From: Paraspadella gotoi
Lineage: Eukaryota > Chaetognatha
Length of the DNA stretch: 64,000 nt
Assembly (NCBI GenBank): GCA_051294375.1
Contig: CM119267.1
Location: forward strand, 9,325,709 to 9,389,708
Reading direction: 5' to 3'
Positions 9,488-19,366 of this stretch are shown here, piece after piece (within the stretch, counting starts at the first letter, position 1; every line of letters begins with the position of its first letter). The notes beneath the pieces were generated by a model that was not told where the DNA came from, made no database searches, and was given only the letters and a program-made list of their open reading frames with translations. Position numbers and translations under genes: made by a program.

Positions 9488-12400
9488 ATGTCTTTTAATC
9501 TTCTGCCCCACGAAAGGAGCCAATTCGCTTCTAAAGAATATTGGGATGAATTTTTCAAAAAGCGTGGCGACGAAGCATTCGAATGGTACGGTAGTTTGTA
9601 CTATGTATTTTGTCGAGTTATGTCTCCTTCACATTTCCCCATTACTTTTCCCCAGGTACGGCGAATACCCTCAACTCTGTGGCATTCTCCATAAATACAT
9701 GAAGCCAACCGATGCCATTCTGAATATAGGGTGCGGGAACTCGCGCCTCTCCGCCGAGATTTACGATCTAGGGATCGAAAACATTGTCAACGTCGACATC
9801 AGCGAAGTTGTCGTCGCCAGGATGCGCGAGGTAAACAAGAATCGCGTCAATATGAAATGGGAGGTTGGCGATGCCACTCGTCTCGACGCCCACATCGACG
9901 AATCTTTCGGCGTCGTCGTAGACAAAGGGACCCTCGACGCGCTTTTCGCCGATGAGGAAGCCGCCACCCTTGAAGCGGTGGATCGAATGCTCGGCGAAGT
10001 CTCTCGACTGCTCAAGTTCGGCGGCCGATATATTTGCCTCACGCTGGCGCAAGACTTTATCGTTAATCGGTTGCTGAGCTGGTTTGAACGGGACGGCGGC
10101 TGGATCATCCGAGTTCACAGAGTATTCGACATGGATGCTGGTTAGCGATTCTCTGCTCTTCTTTTTTTTTGCGGGGGGCCTCTTTTTAAAAGTTTTTGCC
10201 GGTGGGCAGACGAAGCGTCTCACCACATGCCGCTCTTTGCCGTCGTATGCACCAAATTCAAAAAAGGAGGAAACTGCCTCACACTCGTCGAAATCTCGGT
10301 CTCCTCGACGAAGCTGGAACGCGTCGAGTCTGTCGAGGTGGCTAAAAATGCCATCGCGTCTGCTCAGGTGCGGAAGAGAGAAATTGGTACAACCGATTAT
10401 AAATATTATCCTGTGGCGGTATACTCACACCGCCTCACGTCCACCATCGTTCAGCCAAATCCATTGGCTCAGAGGGGGAACACACCATCCCAGGCGTAGT
10501 GTTCCATCCACAGTCCTAATGACTTCCCTCTGCGTTGGCAAAGCGAGACCGTCCTAGGGTAACCGCGCCAGTGACTGGAGGCGTCACTGAGGGTCGGAAG
10601 CCCCCAAAGCCAACAGTGAGATGCCCCATCCCAATGGGCATCACAGGCAACCCGGCTGTTGCCATAAGTGGTGAGCCCTACTATCGAACACGCAACCTTC
10701 TCAGGGTACGCTACGACAAACGCCTATGCCCTGCCGACTTTGGGTACGCTACAACAAATGCCTATGCCCCTGGGGTACGCTATGACAAACGCCTATGCCC
10801 CCACAACTCGCGCTCTCTCTCTCCCACTATGGTGACAGTTTTGTCAGACACTTCTCAGGCTTGAGGAACCTGAGTAATGTCTTGGTCCGGGGATCCTGTG
10901 GCGGTATACTCACACCGCCTCACGTCCACCATCGTTCAGCCAAATCCATTGGCTCAGAGGGGGAACACACCATCCCAGGCGTAGTGTTCCATCCACAGTC
11001 CTAACGACTTCCCTCTGCGTTGGCAAAGCGAGACCGTCCTAGGGTAACCGCGCCAGTGACTGGAGGCGTCACTGAGGGTCGGAAGCCCCCAAAGCCAATG
11101 GGCATCACAGGCAACCCGGCTGTTGCCATAATCCATTCATTTAATAAATAAGTTATCTTTCCTCTGACTTTGGACAGGCTTTGATGGTTTAAGGCCTTAC
11201 AAGATGATCACATAGCAGGTCCCTGCCAGCTTTTTATCAACTCTCTCTGTCTCGTTATTCACTCCAAAAGAATCTGGCTAGTGGCTATATAACAGAAATA
11301 GAGATAGAATTGTTATCACTCACTAATTACTACTTATATAAATTTGATGTCTTTTTAGGAATTTGCCGTCGTTCGTCATCGCCTATCGACGAAGGAACAC
11401 CGGGGTGACGAGATCCCGATATACCTCTACGATGAGGTCAATCTAACGTCCCCTCGATACGAGATATTCGTCGTCGATGTCGACGAAACAAAGATTGCGA
11501 TGAAGAAATCCTTTGCTGTCTTCATCGTTCCCGACGGGAGAGAAACCGAATGGCTCTTTAACTGCAAAGAGGTGACTGACTATATATTATATAATTTTGT
11601 TATGTCCGTCCGGTATTCATCAATAATAGGGTGGCCAATTCTTGCTCGGGACGAATCATATATATAATTCGTTTTAATCGAAAATGCTCCAATTATCAAG
11701 GGTCGAAGTCAGTTGGCGTCGTCTGCGGGATTCTCTCGACTTCTCGTCGTCTTGTTAAACCGAAACCACGTTTATGGCGACATGGAACAAGTCAAGTCTG
11801 ACTTGTCATCCAAGGTTTTAGAACTCGCACCTCCAAATAAGAGCAATGAAGAAGTGCCTTTTCTCAGGTTGTAACATTTTTCTGTCATTTTTATCGGACT
11901 TTATTCAACTATTGTTCAATATTTTTTTTTAGTATCGGTGATGATATTGGCAAGAGAACAGTCTTGCAGACTGGAGAGAGCGAATTGTCTGGACCGTTTG
12001 TTGTCGAAGAGGTGGAAGTAGCGGACGGTTCGATCTTAAGGTATGCTGCTGATTCTCGGTATGAAATACAACCGCTACACTACCGTAAAATCGATACTTT
12101 AACTAGAACGATATCTATGATTTGTCTTTTCTAAATTTCCAGGCGACTAATATTCTTAAGGAATCCAAATGTTATTCAGTCCGAGGTTAATGTTGTCACC
12201 GAAACCGTGACCAAGAAGAAAAAGAAAAAGACGATTTCAAAGACAAAGAAAGTCGTTTCGAACTCTTTATCTTTCGAATATTCTCGGTTTATGATGGCTT
12301 CCTTGTCGTTCCTCCCGCGATTCGAAGAACTCCTAAAGACAAAGATGGAGGTCAACAAAAAAAAAAACACACCCAAAAAAGTTTTGAAAATGAAATAAAA

Positions 12401-13211
12401 AATTACGACCAATTCCGATCCCGACTTATCTAAACCAATTATTTTCATGACGAAAAACATTTTTCAGACTTTGATCCTCGGCCTCGGCGGAGGTTGCCTC
12501 ACCTCTTTCTTACATCGTCGCTTTCCGAGAATGTACCTGGACGCCGTGGAGATCGACCCGGCGGTCGTCGACGTCGCCATCAAACACTTCGGCCTTCAGA
12601 CTGATGAACGTCTTCGTACTCACGTCGCCGACGGGTGAATAATGCAGGAATTCATCTTTTGCGATGCTTTTCATTTTTTTCCTTCGATATGTATGGTTTG
12701 TCTCGTTTTCAGGTTCCAGTTTTTAAACGACCTTGCAGAGGAAAAGCGCTACCACGTTATCGTACTCGACTGCGACAACAAAGACCTTTCATGTGGAATA
12801 AGTTGCCCTCCGCCTGGTAATTTGTTTTGGATTTTATCTTTTTTCCCCCCATTTTTTTTCTTATCTTCTCTTTGTTCATTTATTTTTCCGTTCTTTTTTC
12901 ACTGGGTAGAACTTATAACCCCCGATTGGCTCGACCTCGTCCTCTCACGACTTTACGAGGACGGTCTTTTCATGGTCAACCTGGTCTGCCGCGACGCCAA
13001 ACTGAGAAGTGAACTTATAAACAAACTCCAGAGCTTTTTTGGAAACCGTATGTGGATCAAAAAGGTGGAAGATCAGGTTAACGAAGTTTTGATCTGCTAC
13101 AAGTCGGCGGAGGGCGACGACCGCGATTACGACGATTACGACGCTGAAAGGAGAAAGTACCTTGACTCGCTTCCCACCGAAGAGCTCAAAGCTTTTATGA
13201 TGGGCCCTTGA
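9488..13211 (+). CDS. METTL13: METTL13 / eEF1A lysine and N-terminal methyltransferase
   Basis: A dual methyltransferase which in mammals methylates the N-terminus and Lys55 of elongation factor eEF1A. Ten exons join in frame to 669 aa (human about 699): 9488-9585, 9656-10140, 10210-10367, 11359-11571, 11701-11867, 11933-12040, 12143-12350, 12468-12634, 12713-12816 and 12910-13211. The N-terminal MT13-A domain shows EYWDEFFKKRG, the SAM motif ILNIGCGNSRLSAEIYDLG and VVDKGTLDAL. The middle has QLASSAGFSRLL and ELAPPN followed by RRLIFLRNPNVIQSE. The C-terminal spermidine-synthase-like MT13-C domain shows LILGLGGGCLTSFLHRRFP, DAVEIDP, SCPPPELITPDW and FMVNLVCRD. Intron 3 (10368-11358) is enlarged by a miniature LTR element. 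An AATAAA lies at 13268-13273, and the next gene starts 122 bp after the stop. Confidence 0.95.
10412..11130. mobile_element. Miniature LTR (TRIM-type) retroelement in METTL13 intron 3
   Basis: Two direct repeats, 10412-10666 (255 bp) and 10897-11130 (234 bp), both start TGTGGCGGTATACTCACACC and end TGTTGCCATA. They are nearly identical apart from a 21-22-bp gap in the second copy. The whole unit is flanked by ATCC at 10408-10411 and 11131-11134, a probable 4-bp target duplication. Two bases after the first repeat a TGGTGAGCCC string (10669) sits where a tRNA primer-binding site would. The internal region is only 230 bp and has no long ORF. This matches the known terminal-repeat-retrotransposon-in-miniature layout; the non-canonical TG...TA ends are a weak point. 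Confidence 0.7.
10704..10800. repeat. Three 28-bp tandem/near-tandem units inside the LTR element
   Basis: Copies begin GGGTACGCTA and end CCTATGCCC at 10704-10731, 10742-10769 and 10773-10800, with two or three substitutions between copies. They lie wholly in the internal region of the miniature LTR element. Confidence 0.85.
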
Positions 13212-13333
13212 TTTCATTGTTTTCAGCGTTTTTGTTATGCTCTCATTGACCATGTTATGTATTTGCAAATAAAACGACGATTGTTATTTTTATTTGTGAG
13301 TGATTAAAAAACTGAAAGCTCCTTGTCATTGTC

Positions 13334-16300
13334 ATGGAGATATTCCAGAAATCCCCCGAAGGAGGATGGGGATGGCTGGTTGTCGCTGGGGCTGTGGTGA
13401 TGCAGGTTAGCTTGGAAATAATGCTATTGGCTGATCTACTATTAAAATAAAGATTAATGGTTTCCGAGTTCGATAGATCTGGCTGGCCGGACTTGATCGG
13501 TCGTTCGGTCTCCTCTTCGAGAGGCTTTTGGACTCCTTTCCCGAAGCTTCAGCGACTTCGGTTGCTGGCTTGCTGCCAGTTCTTAACAGTATCAAGCTTC
13601 TTATGGCGCCGTTTGCCATCTACCTTTGTGAACGTACCTCCTACCGTGTCGTCTGCTTTCTCGGAGGGCTGGGATTCGCATTGGGAATCATTTTTGCGTC
13701 GCAGGTTAAAAGCTCGGAAAAGAAATAAAAACCTCTTCCCATTATATTGTTTTTTTTCCCCTTTCACATCAAGGTTCGTTCTTTCGTTGCCTTTTACATT
13801 TTCATCGGGATTTCGGGCATCAGTGTTGGCTTCATTTATTGTCCCAGCCTTTTTCTTGTTCTGAAATATTTCGACGCCCGTCGTTCGTTGGCCAACGGGA
13901 TCGCCATGAGCGGCCCTTATTTTCTCGTCCCTCTTCTTTTTGAGTTATTGCTCGAGACTTACGATCTCAGGGGTTGTTTGCTTATCTACGGCGGCATTTG
14001 TCTTCACATCGCCGCCTCGGGATTAGTGATGAAGAACATTCGCATTTCAGGTAGACGTAGTTATTTACAAGAAAAATACTCCGCTCTGCTTTTGATCCCA
14101 TCCCTCTTTTGCCTTTAGAAGTCAAAGATGCCCGCGAAATATCTCAGCCATTTTTAAAATCGGATTTGGAACATATTTGTGACGAATCGACCGCCGTATC
14201 ACGGATACGTAGTCTTTTTCGCCCGACGTTGTTGGTCATTTGCCTTTCAATATTCACCAATAACTTGGTACATGCCAACGTAATTCGACATTTTTTTATC
14301 GTCTCCCTGAAAAATATCGTGTTCTTGGTTCAGGGTATATGGTCGGTATTTACCTTCTTGCCACAAGTGATGTTGGCTTCTGGATCTTTCGACGAACTCG
14401 ATGCAGCAGTTGTTTTGACTACCATAGCCCTTGCCGAGGTTTTCGCGCGACCCTTGTCGGGATTCTTGTTCGATCTCAAATTTCTGCGCACAAGGCTTCA
14501 TATTTGCCTAGTTTTATCTTTAAGCATATCTGGTAATATTGGGCTGATGGTTTAAAATATTAAAAAATCATGGCATAAAACTAAACGGCTAAAATTTACT
14601 TTCGCCGACCGCGGTTTTGGCGTTTTTTGAAAAACTACTTAAAAATATTTATTTTAAAAAACCCTTAAACCCTTTTAACCCTAACTACTAGGCCGGAACA
14701 GGTTGAAAACTAGAAGTTCTCTCAAATGAATAATGGTTAAGTGACTGTTAGAGAATATGAAAATAAAAATAATTTTGAAAATTTATTTTATTCATTAGCG
14801 CACGGAAGCATTTAAAGATTATTTTATTACTATGTCGCGGTGCACAGTCTCGTGGAAAAATTTATTCACGCTATTCTCATGCAAAATTTTTTACCGTGTG
14901 ACCAAAATTTTTACTCTGTCTGATTACTAACATATGCCTTATATTCGAACAAACATGGGCTCTTTTTACCATGACTGTTTTTTATCAGTAAGATCGCAAA
15001 GATAATCAAAATATGTAAAAAATCAGGCTAAAAGTAGCTTAAAACGGTGACAAAATTTCTTACCATCGTTATTGTAATTGATCTGGGTTAAACTTGTTCA
15101 TTAAAAAAAATTATATTCAAACTCAATTTACTACTAGAGATCAAGAGCTATCTTTTAAACCTATTATTTTTTCATTTAAAGGAAATTTAAGGCATAACAA
15201 TCAACCAAATATCTCTAAATCAGAATGACAAAACAATATTGCTTTTTTCTAGTTTTTGTATTCATTTTGTGGCTGTGACTTGTTTGGCGTTTTAAGAAAG
15301 ATCTAAGAGACATTTTTGGGAAAAGCATCTTCTTAGAACTTTAGGTATAAATTTTTATAAAAATATTTTAAAGTTTAGTATACTAAAATGATTTTTAATT
15401 AATTAAAAAGTTGAAATATTTAAATTTTTGAAAAAAACATTTGTCTCATGGAGAATTATAAATAAGGAACTTGAGAAATAATTTTGCATTTTGAAAAAAA
15501 TCAGATTTTTCCCAATCGATTTTGTCACAATCTGATGTTTTATTTTTTTGATTTATTTATTTTTTATGCAAAATTATAATTCTTCGTGAGCATGGTCTGA
15601 AAAAGTTTTTTTTTAAATTTTTCATTTTTTATTCTTTTATGTTTTCCATAAGTATTTAAGAGGGATATGGAGGACAGTTTTTCTTATCTTATGTTATTGT
15701 GATCATTTGCTATTAATTTTTATGAATCATTACTTTTAATGATAATACTGTAATGTTTTTTATATTAAAAAAAATTAATAAGTTTTCTTTCCTCCTTATA
15801 ACATTGATAGGAATTATTTTTTAATGTATCAAATACTATAATTATAGAAATGCAAATGATAATTATTGTCAATATTAACAAAAGAAATGGAAAGGTGAAT
15901 TTGGACATGTTTATGACATAACAAGGCTGAGTAAGTGAGTAAAAGTTATGAAATTGATGCAGAAACAAAGAAAAAGTGACAGAAAGAGAGTGAGGCAAAG
16001 AGTGAGAGCTAAAGAGGCAAAGCAAAAGTAAGAGAGAGAATTCTGATTGTTGTTTAAGATGCGAAGGTTGCACGTTCGAGGCTACCACAAATATTTTTTT
16101 TTGTAACCAGGAGACATCAGATAAGAAAGATATTGAATGTGACTTGATTGATTGATTAAATAATTAATTAATAGATAAATAAATTGATTCATTGAACAAT
16201 AAATTAAATAATTGACTGATTAATTAATTATTGATTAATTAATTGATTAATTAACTGATTAATTATTTAATTAATTAATACATCTTGTATTTCAAGTCGG

Positions 16301-18897
16301 ATCTGCCCACAGTCATTTTCAGTAATTAATTAATTAATTAGTTAATTATTTAATTAATTAATAATTAATTTTTTAAGTTAATTATTTAATTAATTAGTCA
16401 AATAATTAATTTTACCCGATTTCAAGGACCTCGATGATGAGAAGCTGTATAAATACAACAACAACGACGACGACGCCATTTATGTGCGAAACCACAGCAA
16501 AATCATTGCAAACGCAGAGCGATAAAAATATAAATTAAATTGATAAACTAAAATTGATCTTTACTTTTTTTAATTAAACCTACTTCCACTAGCCTGATTC
16601 CGTTGAAACTTGAATTCCAGCTCAATGAACTAGTTTTTTAATCACGGACAAAATTTCAACTCAATTGATTTATCCAAACATAAGTAATAAGACTTTAAAG
16701 GTACGGGAGAAAAGATGGACAGACAGACAGATGGACAGACAAATATTTAAAGTTTTTGATATCAAACGACAGCTTAAACAAAGGAGATTCTGACTGCATT
16801 GTTTTTTAAGAGATATGTTGTTCACACATTATAGAATAAACCAATCTTCTTTTTAGTTTGAATTCTGACGGCATTTATGTATTTAACTGTATCTTGAGAG
16901 CATTAAAAGATTTTGCATTAATTTTTATACATAACATTCACGGAGTAATGACCTAAGATGAGAAACAGTAAAAAATGAAAAAATCAATAATGAAATTTTT
17001 TTTTAACTGCATAGTTTATTCTACGAGACTGTACATCGCGTCCTATATAAAATTAAAATTTTTTTTAACAAATTTTCATTTTTTTAAATAGATTCTGGTA
17101 GAGCTTTAAAAGTTAGATAAAGGTTATTAATACAACTTTTTAAAATTTTTTGGTTTTATTGTTAAAAATTTTAAAAAATTATAAAATTCAGTCAATGATG
17201 ATGATGATGATGAAGATTTTTTAATATTTTTTCTATTTTTAACCAATTTATTGTCAAAATTTTAAAAAAATGTTGTACTAACTTTAACTTTCCAAGCTCT
17301 ATATATAGGAATCCGTTCTTAAAAAATAAATTTTTTTAAAAAAATTTTGTTAATTTTATTAATATATAATTCATAAATATTTAAAAGCTTCAGTGCAACA
17401 ACCCAATGAACTAATTCAAAAAGTTGCATTAAAAATCGATTTAGTAATAGAAAGAAAAAATAATTTTTTTTGAGAGAACTAGAATTTATAACAAGTTTGA
17501 GCAAACAATGTCGGATCTGCCCACGATCATTATAGGTAATTAATTAATTAATTAATTAATAAATAATTAATTATTTAATTAATAATTAATTTATTCAAGT
17601 TATTTATTTAATCAATTATGTAATTATGCAATTAATTTGATCCAAAATGTTTGTTTTGATTGATTAATTAACTGATTAATTAAATATTGATTAATTGACT
17701 CATTGATTAGTTAACTAATTAATTATTTGATTAATCTTGCATTTACATTTAAAATATAAAGAAAAAGAAGCATAATCAATTAGTGAAACAGGTTCTTTTT
17801 TTTCATTTAAACTCATTTCCACTCAAACGATTCCATCGAAACTTGATTTCCAGTTTAATCACACACTTTTCCACCAAAATACAAAATTTCAAGTCAATCG
17901 CCCCATCCACTCATGAGTAATTGGTGTTCAAATAGTAAAATATATTTTTTTGTTTTTTCCATTTAAACTCATTTCCACTCAGACGATTCCATTGAAACTT
18001 CATATCCAGCTCAATCACACACTTCCCTACCCACACACAAAATTTCATTCCAATCCATCCATCCAATCACGAGTAATTGGTGTTTTTTGCTAAGGTGGGA
18101 CGGACGGACAGACGGACGGACGGACATCTTTTTTTGCATAATTTATCATAATTCGATGTTCTGACATGATATAAGTGAATGCCCGACAAGATTTAGGGGG
18201 TGGACCGACGGAATGACAAAGTGAATTATAGAGTCGGGATCTGCTGAAAGCAGATCCGACTAAAAAGTGATCAATTTTGGCCCACCTTACTCACCACCCT
18301 TAACCCTAAACCACTCTTAACCCTGAGCCCTCCTTAACCCCGGTCGGCGAAAGTAAAATTAACCCAACTAGGCCTTGATCTTAGGTATATATACAATTAT
18401 ACATACTAGAAACTAGAAAATGTGTCTAGTCGACAGTATTCACTAAATATACTCAAAAATGCCTAAAATAACTTTATTCTCGATTTCTAGGAACATTGAC
18501 TGTAGTCGTTGGAACAATGCCACTATTAGTCGTTAAATTGGTATATTCTGCCTGGGTAGCGTTTGGCGTCTTATTCGGAAGTTTTTACTCATTATTGACG
18601 GTACATGGTATGGTCCTCATTGCTGACACTTTTAAAACTTGTCAAGTTCCCGCTGCAGTTGGGACATTCCAGGTTAAACACAAAAAAATTAGTTAAAATG
18701 AAATTTTTGCCATCTCGTTCTTGTATTAGTTTTTTAAGGGCATGGGTGGTATTCTCGGACCCCTTTTGGCGGCATTTATATACGAAGCAACCTCTTCCGT
18801 CCATTTTTGCTTCATTTTCTCAGGGACAACCTTTTTGCTAGCAGCGTTTGTTATGTTGTTTTTCTGCTGGTTTTCTGATTCATCGAAAAATGGCTGA
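13334..18897 (+). CDS. Monocarboxylate-transporter-like permease (SLC16 family)
   Basis: A 12-helix major-facilitator permease, probably at the plasma membrane, for proton-linked monocarboxylates or a related solute. Six exons join in frame to 443 aa: 13334-13405, 13477-13704, 13774-14050, 14119-14532, 18491-18672 and 18739-18897. The family signature appears right at the N-terminus (PEGGWGWLVVAGAVV). Further landmarks are YFDARRSLANGIAMSG in helices 4-5 and ARPLSGFLFD after helix 8. The central loop between helices 6 and 7 is short. Intron 4 (14533-18490, 3.96 kb) is about forty times the usual size here and is filled with repeats. The substrate cannot be assigned because the residues that distinguish lactate carriers from orphan SLC16 members are not conclusive. 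An AATAAA lies about 15 bp after the stop. Confidence 0.88.
16141..16410. repeat. TTAATTAATT low-complexity tract
   Basis: Dense runs of TTAATTAA/GATTAATTAA-type repeats, recurring at about 17535-17740. They sit inside the MCT intron element, next to the GTCGGATCTGC tips of the nested MITE-like copies. No coding potential is seen. Confidence 0.85.
16296..16745 (+). mobile_element. Partial MITE-like copy with GTCGGATCTGCCCAC tip
   Basis: The tip GTCGGATCTGCCCAC at 16296 is shared with the complete-looking copy starting at 17510, followed in both by an AATTAATTAATTAA tract. Later blocks correspond too: a TCCGTTGAAACTTGAATTCC-type block and a GGACAGACAGACAGATGGAC block near 16720. The 3' inverted tip was not found, so the end is approximate. 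Confidence 0.5.
17510..18260. mobile_element. MITE-like element, inverted GTCGGATCTGC tips
   Basis: It begins GTCGGATCTGC at 17510-17520 and ends with the exact reverse complement GCAGATCCGAC at 18250-18260. Internally there are two diverged direct copies of a block around CATTTCCACTCA and GATTCCATT/CGAAACTT (about 17805 and 17965), then a GGACGGAC repeat at about 18098-18125. It has no ORF. Its 3' end lies about 90 bp inside the right end of the larger element. Confidence 0.6.
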
Positions 18898-19366
18898 CCA
18901 CTCTAAAAAAATAAAACGTGAAATCGTGAATTGAAAAATCTAATACCGTGATAGTGACAATTCATTATCGACGGCTTGATGTGTCTGATAAGAGGAAACA
19001 ATCGTTAGTGGGCGGATTCTGCGTTTCGCTCCTACACAATGGAAACATGTTATTGAGCATTATCGGAAAATAATACTGCAGTTTTATCTCAGCAGATATT
19101 CTTTCTCATTTTAAACACGATTAATTATATTTTGAGGAGTTAATCTCACTGGGAATTTCATTCTTATATTTCTTGTACCAGAAATTATCGACGAAAGTTA
19201 TTCGGTTTAGAATGAAGTTATATATTTTTATATTACGATTGACACGATACATATGTTTATGTCACGAAAGCTGTAAGAAAATGTTTGCAATGTGCATTTA
19301 TTTCAGATTTATACCTATGTATGTATATGAAATTATTATTTACTGAAAACGAATTTTAATTTTGAT

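Larger units (their letters stand above)
14599..18353. mobile_element. 3.75-kb terminal-inverted-repeat element in MCT intron 4
   Basis: The left end reads CTTTCGCCGACCGCGGTT at 14599-14616. The right end, 18336-18353, is its reverse complement with one mismatch. TA dinucleotides flank both ends (14597-14598, 18354-18355), as after Tc1/mariner-like insertion. Just inside both ends are TTAACCCTAA-like strings. No transposase was found; the interior is AT-rich with (TTAA)-based runs and nested MITE-like copies, so this is either a non-autonomous element or a composite of several insertions. Confidence 0.6.

Noticed and set aside
10704-10800. CRISPR-like short repeats
   Set aside because: Only three near-contiguous 28-bp copies without unique spacers, inside an LTR-type element of an animal genome.
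16030-16085. tRNA-like string GGTTGCACGTTCGAGGCTACC
   Set aside because: It resembles a B box, but no A box, acceptor stem or cloverleaf is present; at most a degraded SINE head.
15765-16088. 107-codon minus-strand frame in the MCT intron
   Set aside because: It is composed of Ser/Leu/Phe and Ile runs from low-complexity AT-rich DNA inside a repeat element and has no homology or splice support.
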